From: Ruminococcus sp.
GTDB taxonomy: Bacteria; Bacillota_I; Bacilli_A; RF39; UBA660
Direction of reading: 5' to 3'
Length of the DNA stretch: 37,234 nucleotides
Assembly (NCBI GenBank): GCA_023663235.1
Contig: JAMPHW010000006.1
Span: forward strand, 1-37,234
The notes beneath the pieces are model-generated. The model saw nothing but the letters and a program-made list of their open reading frames with translations, was not told the DNA's origin and made no database searches. Below are positions 26,877 through 35,008 of this stretch, one piece after another (positions within the stretch are counted from its first letter, which is position 1; the number at the start of each line of letters is the position of its first letter). Position numbers and translations under genes: made by a program.

Positions 26877-27185
26877 CTATAATTTTATATCAATGTCTAC
26901 GCCACTAGGTAAATCTAAGTGTGTTAACGCATCAATAGTTTCTTTACTTGGGTTTTTAATATCGATAAGTCTTTTATGTGTACGCATTTCAAATTGTTCA
27001 CGAGCATCTTTATATTTATGAACCGCTCTTAGTACTGTGTACTTTTGAATTTCTGTAGGAAGTGGTACTGGACCTGATACTTCTCCACCCGTTCTTTTAA
27101 CTGTTTCAATAATCTTTGCAGCTGCTGTATCAAGTAATCTATGATCAAAAGCTTTAAGATTAATTCTAACTTTAGTATTTGACAT
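26877..27185 (-). CDS. rpsJ: 30S ribosomal protein S10
   Basis: This 102-aa protein has [38 protein letters not shown] and [19 protein letters not shown]. Also the transcription factor NusE in characterised bacteria. First gene of the operon, with AAAGGAGG before the ATG and a structured leader upstream. Confidence 0.98.
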   Translation of the reverse strand: MSNTKVRINLKAFDHRLLDTAAAKIIETVKRTGGEVSGPVPLPTEIQKYTVLRAVHKYKDAREQFEMRTHKRLIDIKNPSKETIDALTHLDLPSGVDIDIKL

Positions 27186-27313
27186 TTATATGTCCTCCTT
27201 TCGCCTATATCTAGTATAGACTTGCTCCGTAAACGAATTCCCTAATACAAGAGGCATTTGGAACAACCTCACCGAGCGTATCAGCAACCTCGCACATCTA
27301 AGCCAGTCATACG
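27186..27313 (-). promoter_or_regulatory. S10 operon leader, probable autoregulatory RNA
   Basis: This ~128-nt untranslated leader lies between the predicted start and rpsJ. It is clearly less AT-rich than other gaps. A long-range helix can form between GACUGGCU (27308-27301) and AGCAAGUC (27226-27219) with one mismatch, enclosing smaller hairpins CGAG/CUCG and GAGG/CCUC. A further CUAUA/UAUAG hairpin lies just before the ribosome site. Ribosomal-protein leaders of this operon are controlled by L4 in E. coli; the ligand here is unknown. Confidence 0.6.
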
Positions 27314-27319
27314 AAATAG

Positions 27320-27348
27320 ATTATAACAGTATATTCTATGCTAGTCAA
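27320..27348 (-). promoter_or_regulatory. Promoter of the S10-spc-alpha operon
   Basis: On the minus strand, TTGACT (27348-27343), 17 nt, TATAAT (27325-27320): one mismatch from consensus, fitting a strongly expressed operon. Confidence 0.9.
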
Positions 27349-27417
27349 GTATAAATTGAACAAAAACCTATAATTTTTTGACATTTTTTATACAAAGCTT
27401 TTTTGATAAATTAACAT

Positions 27418-27444
27418 AAGAAAAACACTGGAAATTCAGTGTTT
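27418..27444 (-). terminator. Terminator of typA
   Basis: On the minus strand, AAACACTG/CAGTGTTT (8-bp stem, loop AATTTC) followed by a T-run, 27 nt after the typA stop. Confidence 0.9.
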
Positions 27445-27470
27445 GGTTTTTATTTATTATTTCACAATAA

Positions 27471-29273
27471 TTATCTATTAACTTTAAATCTCTCGTTAGG
27501 ATCTAATATTATTTTTCTTAATCTAATATCACTTGGAGTTACTTCAACATATTCATCATCTTCAATAAACTCTAAGGCTTCTTCTAAAGTAAACTTTTTA
27601 GGTTTAGTTAGATTTATTGCTTCATCACTACCACTTGCTCTAGTATTAGTTAAGTTTTTATTTTTACATGGATTAACATTTAAATCATTATTTCGATTAT
27701 GAATACCAATTATCATACCAATATAGACTTCAGTAGCTGGCTCGATGATTAAAGTTCCTCTTTCTTCTAGGTTCCATAAAGAATATCCTAAAGCTTTACC
27801 ATTTTCCATAGATACTAATACACCATTTTTTCTTCTAGTTATTGAGCCAACATAAGGTTTATAAGTATCGAAACTTCTAACCATTATACCTTCACCTTTG
27901 GTATTGGTAATAAAAGCACTACGATAACCAATTAAGCCTCTTGTTGGAGCTGAGAACTCTAAATGAACAAAATTATCAGCACTATTATTAATAACTTCTA
28001 AAGTTGCTTTTCTCTCTTGCAAATCATTGATAACTGTTCCTGAATAATCACTAGGCACATTAATAATCACACGTTCAAACGGTTCATATTTTTTACCATC
28101 TTTTTCTTCTAATAAAACTTCTGGTTTAGAAACAGACAATTCGTATCCTTCTCTACGCATATTTTCAAGTAATATTGATAAATGTAATTCACCACGGCCA
28201 CTTACTTTATATCCATCTGCATTTTCTAACTCTTCAACTTGTAAACCAACATTAGTTTCTAGCTCTTTTTCAAGCCTTTCTTTTAAGTGTCTAGTAGTTA
28301 AGAACTTACCGCTTTTACCAGCGAATGGAGATGAATTAACTAAGAAGTTCATTGATAGAGTTGGTTTTTCAATTATAATTGGAGGTAATGGGTCAATTAC
28401 ATCTTTTTCACATATAGTGTCTCCAATAGAAATATCACTACAACCAGCGATAGTTACAATATCACCATAATAAGCGATATCTTTTTCGACTTTTTTAATA
28501 CCTTCATTAACGAATAATTTACTTATTTTGAAACTTTCTATTTTGCCATCGTTTTTAACTAAAGATACATTTTCACCATTTTTTATTTTTCCTTTAGTGA
28601 TTCTTCCAATACCAAGGCGCCCTATATAATCATCATAGCCTAAGTTAGATATTTGAAGTTGTAGGGCATCATTTTCATTTCCTTTAAATGGTTCAACTTG
28701 TTCTACAATTGTTTCTAATAAAGGTGCAATACTATCCCCTAAATTATCTACATCTTTGGAACATATTCCTTTTTTAGCAACGCCATATATAATAGGGAAA
28801 TCAAGTTGTTCATCAGTAGCATTTAATTCCATAAATAAATTAAATGTCATATCAACAACTTCTAAAGGTCTAGCATCATTTTTATCTATTTTATTAATGA
28901 ATAAAATAGGTTTTAAGTTTTGTTCTAAAGCTTTATTTAAAACAAATCTTGTTTGAGGCATTGGTCCTTCGGCACTATCAACTAATAGTATTACAGTATC
29001 TACAGTTTTGATAACTCTTTCTACTTCACTCGAAAAATCAGCATGACCAGGAGTATCAACGATATTAATTTTATAATCTTTATATCTTATGGCACAGTTT
29101 TTAGAATAGATAGTAATGCCTCTTTCTCTTTCAATATCATTACTATCCATTACACATTCTTGTTTTTCTTCATGATTACCAAAAACACCATTTTGGTCTA
29201 ATAATGCATCAACAAGAGTACTTTTTCCAGCATCAACATGGGCAACCACAGCGATATTTATGATTTTTTCCAT
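27471..29273 (-). CDS. typA: Translational GTPase TypA/BipA
   Basis: In this 600-aa ribosome-associated GTPase of the EF-G-like group, motifs are G1 AHVDAGKST (11-19), the switch region ERERGITI, G3 DTPGHADF, G4 NKID, and the C-terminal TypA domain with GRGELHLSILLENMRREGYE, APTRGLIGYRSAF and RKNGVLVSMENGKA. It aids 50S assembly and stress adaptation in studied species. The frame is open to 29336, but ATG 29273 matches the family start and follows a modest GAAGTTGAG ribosome site. Single-gene unit. Confidence 0.97.
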   Translation of the reverse strand: MEKIINIAVVAHVDAGKSTLVDALLDQNGVFGNHEEKQECVMDSNDIERERGITIYSKNCAIRYKDYKINIVDTPGHADFSSEVERVIKTVDTVILLVDSAEGPMPQTRFVLNKALEQNLKPILFINKIDKNDARPLEVVDMTFNLFMELNATDEQLDFPIIYGVAKKGICSKDVDNLGDSIAPLLETIVEQVEPFKGNENDALQLQISNLGYDDYIGRLGIGRITKGKIKNGENVSLVKNDGKIESFKISKLFVNEGIKKVEKDIAYYGDIVTIAGCSDISIGDTICEKDVIDPLPPIIIEKPTLSMNFLVNSSPFAGKSGKFLTTRHLKERLEKELETNVGLQVEELENADGYKVSGRGELHLSILLENMRREGYELSVSKPEVLLEEKDGKKYEPFERVIINVPSDYSGTVINDLQERKATLEVINNSADNFVHLEFSAPTRGLIGYRSAFITNTKGEGIMVRSFDTYKPYVGSITRRKNGVLVSMENGKALGYSLWNLEERGTLIIEPATEVYIGMIIGIHNRNNDLNVNPCKNKNLTNTRASGSDEAINLTKPKKFTLEEALEFIEDDEYVEVTPSDIRLRKIILDPNERFKVNR

Positions 29274-29402
29274 AAACTCAACTTCTTTCTTTTTTTCAAA
29301 CAGAAATAGTTTATCACAAATTTTATAATTTAACAAGTATAATAAAACGCTATGTTATTTACGATATATATTTTATAAATTTATTTATATTTATATAGGC
29401 AT

Positions 29403-29430
29403 TTTAAAATCAGAGATTTACTCTGATTTT
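29403..29430 (-). terminator. Hairpin terminator overlapping the Rpn-family stop codon
   Basis: AAAATCAGAG/CTCTGATTTT is a perfect 10-bp stem with a 5-nt loop that contains part of the stop codon. The T-run is short (TTTT, in the stem itself). Confidence 0.6.
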
Positions 29431-30260
29431 ATACTTTTGTCTATCTTTTCTATTTCTTCTAGAGATAACTTAGTAATTTTACTAATTAAAGATATATCAA
29501 GCTCTTCTTCAAGCATTGATTTAGCTATTTCTTTTATTTCTGTTTCATGTTGACTTTCGATTAGTCTATCTCTCGATGTATAATCTTGTACCCATTCTTC
29601 ACTTGAAAAATCTTTCATATCTTTAACCACTTCTCCTATTAAACTATCTTTTTTGGCTAACTTATCTAGTTCTTCTTCACTTTCAGCACTTAGAATTTCT
29701 AACCATAATTTTAGTCTCTCACTAATATTAGTATATCTAAATTTATCTTTATCGTCAATATCTATGATGTAAATTTTAAATAGGTCTGGTGATATTCTAT
29801 CATTCATGTTTTCTTCATTTATGATAGTATATTTTCTAATAGGACTTAGTTTATTATTATGTACTCTATCATCTTTTACAAAATTTATTTGATGAGCTTT
29901 TCTTGCTAAGTCATATTTTTCACCTATCTTTAAAGATTTATTTCCTAGTACTTTTGATATATATAATAAACTTTTCTTTTCGGCATTAACATCATAATTA
30001 TTATACATTTCTAAATTTATTAAATCACCATTTTCTAGTTCTACTAAAACGTCCATTTCAAAATTTTTTTCTTTAATAGTTTCACTATTAAATTTAACAC
30101 TATTAAGAACTTTTAAGTTTTTTAGACTACCACTTTCTAAGTTATAAAAGCTTTCTAATAAGTCAGCGACATATTTAATATGATTATCAGTCCCAAAAAT
30201 AAATTTAAAGACTAAGTCATTAGATAAAAAGACAAGTTTAGTTTGTTCTTTTGTTGTCAT
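29418..30260 (-). CDS. Rpn/PD-(D/E)XK nuclease family ('putative transposase') protein
   Basis: This 280-aa protein follows the Rpn/PF12784 layout: FLSNDLVFKFIFGTDNH at the N-terminus, then the nuclease core FEMDVLVELENGDLINLEM with Asp70 and Glu84. The usual E-x-Q/K third catalytic position is Tyr86. Then ISPDLFKIYIIDID and a C-terminal helical tail (KEIAKSMLEEELDISLISKI, KLSLEEIEKID). Family members are DNA nucleases linked to RecA-independent recombination and possibly phage defence; despite the name they are not classical transposases. No terminal repeats flank it. A paralogue is cut by the right window edge. Confidence 0.85.
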   Translation of the reverse strand: MTTKEQTKLVFLSNDLVFKFIFGTDNHIKYVADLLESFYNLESGSLKNLKVLNSVKFNSETIKEKNFEMDVLVELENGDLINLEMYNNYDVNAEKKSLLYISKVLGNKSLKIGEKYDLARKAHQINFVKDDRVHNNKLSPIRKYTIINEENMNDRISPDLFKIYIIDIDDKDKFRYTNISERLKLWLEILSAESEEELDKLAKKDSLIGEVVKDMKDFSSEEWVQDYTSRDRLIESQHETEIKEIAKSMLEEELDISLISKITKLSLEEIEKIDKSIKSE

Positions 30261-30275
30261 ATTTCCTCCTTTCTA

Positions 30276-30297
30276 ATTTTCTTGAAATTAAGAAAAT
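30276..30297 (-). repeat. Hairpin in the 5' leader of the Rpn-family gene
   Basis: ATTTTCTT/AAGAAAAT, 8-bp perfect stem with loop GAAATT, lies directly before the ribosome site GGAGG. It could influence translation; purely structural observation. Confidence 0.35.
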
Positions 30298-30379
30298 GAC
30301 TATAATATATCACAGGAAAGATGCGAAATTTGTCGAGGATTGTCAGGCGACTAAAAATTTTTAACATTTAATAAAAACT

Positions 30380-30406
30380 AAAAACCTATCACATGGATAG
30401 GCTTTA
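30380..30406 (-). terminator. Terminator of the SipW-type secreted protein gene
   Basis: On the minus strand, AAAGCCTATC, loop CATGT, GATAGGTTTTT with T-run. It lies 49 nt after the stop. Confidence 0.85.
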
Positions 30407-30454
30407 AAGTTTTAATTAAAAAATAGTTATTTTTAATTGTGTGGCTGTTAGCAA

Positions 30455-31186
30455 TTAAGCTGTTTGTTTAACTGAACTTAAATTGTCAACACCAGTGATT
30501 GAAGCATTAATTGCTTTACCTTGGTCATCTGATTGGTCAACTGTATCACTATTAGGATAGTCAATAACTAAATAATAGTAAGTAGTTGTATTTGTATTAG
30601 TTGACAATTCTTGGCTTGGTTGCTTATCAGTAGTTTCATTAGTCTGAGTTACTGTTACAGCAGCACCGTCAGTAGAAGCTGCTACTTTTCCACTAGCTAT
30701 TTTAGTACCATAAGTATTTTCTCCAGTACAAGTATATTTAGAACGAGTTTCACCTGCTGGTATGCTACTATCATCAGCATTTGTTAATTGTTGTAATGAA
30801 CAATTTTTGGCATTTGTAATTTCACTACTAGACTTATATAAAGTATAGCTTAATTCTGTCTTTGTGGAATTTGAAATTGAATATGTTACTCTATATGTTA
30901 AGTCATACTCATTAGTATCTGAGCTTTCTGCTTTTGTAGCTACTACTTTAGCTCCAACATAAGCAAAGCCTCCTGGATAATCTAATTGTCTTACAAATGG
31001 AGTAGCGGTTGGACTTAGTGTTAAAGTTGCGCCATTAGCGCTAGCTGCAGTATTTCCTGTTGTGCTACCTCCTTGACCAGTACTAGTTGTTGTTGCAGTA
31101 AAGTACGCAAATGTTGCACCAACAACGGCAACTAATAGAGTAGCTACTGCGATTACTGTTAATAGAATTGTATTTTTTCTTTCCAT
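30455..31186 (-). CDS. Secreted protein with SipW-type signal peptide (TasA/camelysin-like)
   Basis: This 243-aa protein begins MERKNTILLTVIAVATLLVA, then VVGATFAYFTATTT: a signal ending in the A-(T/Y)-F/Y-A-Y-F-(S/T) pattern seen in proteins processed by SipW-type signal peptidases. The mature part is Thr/Ser/Asn-rich, strand-like, with a single pair of Cys and little charge, fitting an extracellular fibre or surface protein. The frame opens further upstream (31246), but ATG 31186 is preceded by AAAGGA and starts the signal. No SipW gene is in the window. No clear promoter was found upstream. Confidence 0.72.
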   Translation of the reverse strand: MERKNTILLTVIAVATLLVAVVGATFAYFTATTTSTGQGGSTTGNTAASANGATLTLSPTATPFVRQLDYPGGFAYVGAKVVATKAESSDTNEYDLTYRVTYSISNSTKTELSYTLYKSSSEITNAKNCSLQQLTNADDSSIPAGETRSKYTCTGENTYGTKIASGKVAASTDGAAVTVTQTNETTDKQPSQELSTNTNTTTYYYLVIDYPNSDTVDQSDDQGKAINASITGVDNLSSVKQTA

Positions 31187-31469
31187 AACTATTTCCTTTC
31201 TCCTCTCTACTATAAAGATAATAACAAAAAAAGGGTTATAATGCAAGTAGTAAAAATGTATTTATAAAAAAAGTGTTAATTATTTTTAAACAATTATAGT
31301 TTTTATTTAGCAAACTTAGTACATGATATTTTTTAATTTGTGAAGTAATGCTTAATTATCTTTATATATAATAAATTATATTGTAGAATTGCTCTTTTCT
31401 TCATATAATATATTATACATTTTCTAGTGATAATTGGATTATAAATTAAGATAGTATTATTTGTTACTT
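31187..31469. other. AT-rich intergenic stretch
   Basis: The ~320-nt gap between the SipW-type gene and the cohesin gene holds the leader of the former (ribosome site near 31190-31205) and, at its far end, the terminator of the latter. The middle is extremely AT-rich, with many TATA-like words on the minus strand but no convincing -35/-10 pair, hairpin or ORF with a ribosome site. Confidence 0.5.
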
Positions 31470-31507
31470 AAAAAAATCCTGTTAGATTTTTTCTAATAGG
31501 ACTTTTT
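31470..31507 (-). terminator. Terminator of the dockerin-cohesin operon
   Basis: On the minus strand, AGTCCTATTAGA, A-rich loop, TCTAACAGGAT, then seven T: a strong stem (one mismatch) with its 5' arm touching the stop codon region. Confidence 0.9.
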
Positions 31508-33080
31508 ATTTCTTTTTCTTCCTTTTCTTAGATTTCTTTTCATCTTCAAATAAGTCATATACTTCTTCGTCATCATCTAAGACTTTTTTTATTTCATTAT
31601 TAGGGTCGACTTTTATTTTGTTTACTTCAACCTCTTCTTTTGGTTCTTTTTCTTTATTTTTGTCTTCTACTTTTTTAACTTCTGTCTTGTTATTTGTTTT
31701 CTTTTCTTCATTAGTTATTTTTTTTACTTCATCAACTACATCATTAAGTTTTCTTGTAGCTTCTAGTTTAGCTTCTTGTTTTTCAATAAATTTATTCATT
31801 TTCTTTTGCTTTTTCTTACTACTATGTAGAAGACTTAAAATAATGATAAGCATGATTATTAACGTTGCAGTAAAGGCTATTATTATATAAGAATAATTCT
31901 TAATTGTTGTGGTCATTTCATTCATATATGTCTCATCATATAAAATAGCACTATTATTTTCAGTATCATATAAATAAATATTCGTTTCACCATCTTCAAG
32001 ATTTTGAGCATTTATAATTACAAAATGACTATCTTTAGAATATTTATAGACTTCAACTTCTTCATCGTTAATAGTAGTTGTTGTTTTAATTAAATTTAAT
32101 GTACTTGTAAAAGGTACTGGTATTAACATATAATTTTTTAAACTCATCTCGTTATATGGTAAATATTCATCATTATTATATATAAATAAACCAATATTAC
32201 CACTTGTATCTTTTAATCCTACTAAAGTAAGACTAGCAGATGTATTTTCAAAAGCAGGTATAGAGAAACTATCAATATCAACAGTTGTTTCACTAAACGT
32301 TGCTGGAGCAGTTAAAAGAGAAGCATTTTTAACAACAATATAATCTTTATTATTTACAGTAACATTAATAGGATTTTGATCTTCAACATTAACAAGCAAA
32401 TTATAAGTTTTTTGATCACCATTTTGAGCAGTGATGACAATAGGAAGTGTATTTAAACCTTCTGTTACTTGGGCCTCACCAGCACCACTTACAGAGGCAG
32501 TCTCATCATTTACTGTAGCTTTTATATTAACAGTATTAGTACCAGTTGGAACATTAATACTATACTCTAATGTGTCTTTATCGAAAGCTTTGTCAAGTTC
32601 AAAGCCTTCAACAGTTAAATCCTTTAAATTATTATCTTTGCTATAACTAGCTTCTAATTCTTCTTGAGTCATAATAGTTATTTTTTTATTAGACTTTGTA
32701 ATAGACATACCACTTGTATCATAAGCATAGACATCGTAACTTCCAATAGTTAAACTAGTAGTACCACTTTTTAAGGCACGAAATTTTAAGGTATAACTTT
32801 TACTTTTAGTAGAGCCATTACCATAGTTAACAAAATAAGTTCCATTATTTTCGGCATTAGAAGAGGTTAATTTTAAGAAGTTTGAATCATAGTTTAAATC
32901 GAATTCCCAAGCGCCTAAGGCACTGCCACTTGATAAAGTTACAGTTACAGTTACAGTATTTCCAACAACAACAGTAGAAGACGACGTTATGGAGATTTTA
33001 CCTGATGCAGCACTAGCACTTACAGGAAAAGCAATTATTCCCAAGATAAAGGTTAATAAAACAAAGATTTTTTTAAACAT
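31506..33080 (-). CDS. Membrane-anchored cohesin-domain protein
   Basis: This 524-aa protein has a signal peptide (about 1-25, ending ASA), a cohesin-like domain (about 27-138: ITSSSTVVVGNTVTVTVTLS, ALGAWEFDLNYDSNFLKL, LKFRALKSGTTSLTIG), a cadherin-like beta-sandwich (about 150-232: LKDLTVEGFELDKAFDKDTL, ending YNLLVNVE), an unassigned extracellular region, one membrane helix (about 397-418) and a highly charged Lys/Glu cytoplasmic tail ending KKSKKRKKKK. ATG 33080 is chosen because AGGAGG is correctly spaced for it and too close to the upstream ATG (33086). It lies 14 nt after a gene whose product carries a dockerin, the known binding partner of cohesins. Confidence 0.85.
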   Translation of the reverse strand: MFKKIFVLLTFILGIIAFPVSASAASGKISITSSSTVVVGNTVTVTVTLSSGSALGAWEFDLNYDSNFLKLTSSNAENNGTYFVNYGNGSTKSKSYTLKFRALKSGTTSLTIGSYDVYAYDTSGMSITKSNKKITIMTQEELEASYSKDNNLKDLTVEGFELDKAFDKDTLEYSINVPTGTNTVNIKATVNDETASVSGAGEAQVTEGLNTLPIVITAQNGDQKTYNLLVNVEDQNPINVTVNNKDYIVVKNASLLTAPATFSETTVDIDSFSIPAFENTSASLTLVGLKDTSGNIGLFIYNNDEYLPYNEMSLKNYMLIPVPFTSTLNLIKTTTTINDEEVEVYKYSKDSHFVIINAQNLEDGETNIYLYDTENNSAILYDETYMNEMTTTIKNYSYIIIAFTATLIIMLIIILSLLHSSKKKQKKMNKFIEKQEAKLEATRKLNDVVDEVKKITNEEKKTNNKTEVKKVEDKNKEKEPKEEVEVNKIKVDPNNEIKKVLDDDEEVYDLFEDEKKSKKRKKKK

Positions 33081-33094
33081 ATACATTCCTCCTT

Positions 33095-34843
33095 TTATCC
33101 TTGTGATATGGTTTCAGCTTTTAAGATATGACGTTGAATTAATAATAAATCTAGAACATTTACAACTCCATCATGATTTATATCAGCGGCTTTATTATAA
33201 GAGTTAATTAAATTTGTAGACTTTAAGATATGACGTTGGATTAATAATAAGTCTAAGGCATTTACATTGCCATCACCTGATGGGTCACCATAAATTAGAC
33301 ATTCATAGGTATTAGTACTAGAACCAGTAATCGTTATTTTATAACCAGTTCCAAGTTTACCGTTAGTCACTGTATTTCCTTTAGCGTTTTTTACAGTTAC
33401 TTTATTAGAACCAGCGACACCTTCTAAATTACTTATTAAATCTTCTACTTTAGTTTCAGGATTAATGTTTGTTAAATAATTTCCATTATATTTATAACCA
33501 CTACTTGTAATAATTGATGCTGGTGAAAGGTTAGAAACATCAGAATTTGAAGCTCCACTATTATCAGCACCATTATTAATATTATCACTAGCACTTGTTG
33601 GAAGTTCAGTATAGGCTGGCATGTTTTCGTATACAGGAATACTAAACGAAAAACTGGAATTTAGTGAATCACTATTTTTATAAGAGTTATAAGCGGTTGA
33701 AGCTTCACCATAAGGAGCTCTGATATTAGTCATATATTGGTGTGTATAAATAGAATTAGTATTACTAGGAGCAACGTTAAACTTTTGTAAATAACGAGTA
33801 TTTTGACCAACTTGAATATAATTTTTACTAATACTAGAAATACCACCTTTTATAGCGTTATTTAGACCCTTCCAATTATTATTTTGAGCTGACTCTAAAC
33901 CACAGACAGTAGTTCCTTTGGTTGCAGCACAAGCATCACTTACACCATAATTATAAAAATTATAATAATTTTCGAATCCTGGATAAACCCCACTATAAAG
34001 ATTATATAAAGAATTGCTAGTGCCTATTTCTTGAAGGATTCTTGATGATATAAAGGTTGGACTAACATTTAATTCCTTTCCTACATCATTAATAACAGTA
34101 CTTAAATTACTACCATGATATTGATAGAAAGCAGCATTTTTTAAAACTGAACTTACAGCATCAGTATAGACATCTGATAAGCTATCCATATAAGATAACG
34201 TCTCAAACATAAAGATATATTTTTCATCTAAGAAATTTCTTGGGTCAATATAATATCTAACTGCTCCAAAACTGGCTGGTTTCCAAATACTACTTGAAGA
34301 ATAGGCGCTTTTACAAGTAGAATCATAATAATTAGAGTCATAAGTTTCAATGTAACTTTTACCACACTTACTTTCTTGAGTTACAACAACATTAAAATCT
34401 AAGCCTGTACTTATAGCTTCAAAATTCCAGTTAGAATGTTTGCTTTGAAGTTTACATAAAGGTACAAAGTAAGAACTAGTAAAGCCTTTTATTTGTAGAT
34501 TAACTTCACAAGTATTAGTCGGAGACACATTATCATTATTATTAGAACTACCATCATAGTAACGAACGTGTTCACTGCAAACATAAGCACTAGAACCATT
34601 ATAATTTATTTCATACCAACCACTTGGGCAACCACCACTTGTATCAGAAATAATTGTATCGTTTTTTAAATAATATTTGGAACCTAATTTACCAGTAGTA
34701 TATTTACCATAACTAGTATCAGGACCTTTACGGATATTTAAAGCGTCTTGGAAGATAACATAAGAAGTAGCATAACTATTTAAAATATGACAAAAAAAGA
34801 CAAAAGTAAAAAGTAAAAAATATTTAATAAAACTTTTCTTCAT
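33095..34843 (-). CDS. SH3-glucosaminidase peptidoglycan hydrolase with C-terminal dockerin
   Basis: This 582-aa protein has a signal peptide (about 1-25), a bacterial SH3 domain (about 28-95, ALNIRKGPDTSYGKY), a linker domain with NWNFEAISTGLDFNVVV, and an N-acetylglucosaminidase domain (about 185-360: YYIDPRNFLDEKYIFMFETL, ILQEIGTSNSLYN with probable catalytic Glu272). A Ser/Asn-rich linker (about 410-436), an Ig-like module (about 437-518) and a type I dockerin (519-582) follow. Both dockerin calcium loops are complete: D520/S522/D524/N528/D531 and D554/N556/D558/N562/D565, each followed by LDLLLIQRHILK. AGGAGG precedes the ATG. First gene of the operon with the cohesin protein. Cellulosomal dockerins usually sit on polysaccharide-degrading enzymes; here the cargo is a wall hydrolase. 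Confidence 0.9.
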   Translation of the reverse strand: MKKSFIKYFLLFTFVFFCHILNSYATSYVIFQDALNIRKGPDTSYGKYTTGKLGSKYYLKNDTIISDTSGGCPSGWYEINYNGSSAYVCSEHVRYYDGSSNNNDNVSPTNTCEVNLQIKGFTSSYFVPLCKLQSKHSNWNFEAISTGLDFNVVVTQESKCGKSYIETYDSNYYDSTCKSAYSSSSIWKPASFGAVRYYIDPRNFLDEKYIFMFETLSYMDSLSDVYTDAVSSVLKNAAFYQYHGSNLSTVINDVGKELNVSPTFISSRILQEIGTSNSLYNLYSGVYPGFENYYNFYNYGVSDACAATKGTTVCGLESAQNNNWKGLNNAIKGGISSISKNYIQVGQNTRYLQKFNVAPSNTNSIYTHQYMTNIRAPYGEASTAYNSYKNSDSLNSSFSFSIPVYENMPAYTELPTSASDNINNGADNSGASNSDVSNLSPASIITSSGYKYNGNYLTNINPETKVEDLISNLEGVAGSNKVTVKNAKGNTVTNGKLGTGYKITITGSSTNTYECLIYGDPSGDGNVNALDLLLIQRHILKSTNLINSYNKAADINHDGVVNVLDLLLIQRHILKAETISQG

Positions 34844-34868
34844 GTTTACCTCCTAACTATACATAATA

Positions 34869-34897
34869 ATTATATAATAAATAAAGAGTTATAACAA
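34869..34897 (-). promoter_or_regulatory. Promoter of the dockerin-cohesin operon
   Basis: On the minus strand, TTGTTA (34897-34892), 17 nt, TATAAT (34874-34869). Short leader before AGGAGG. Confidence 0.65.
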
Positions 34898-34979
34898 CAT
34901 AAGGAAGAAATTTTTCAGTAAATATTATGTAAAGCATAAAAAAACTAGAAAATATAGGTGACTTATTATATAATAGATA

Positions 34980-34988
34980 TGTTATACT
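34980..34988 (+). promoter_or_regulatory. Extended -10 promoter of the LCP gene
   Basis: TGTTATACT (TGn plus TATACT) lies 20 nt before the GTG start. A -35-like GTGACT lies 19 nt upstream of the hexamer. Confidence 0.45.
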
Positions 34989-35008
34989 AAAAATAAAGAG
35001 GTGGACTA

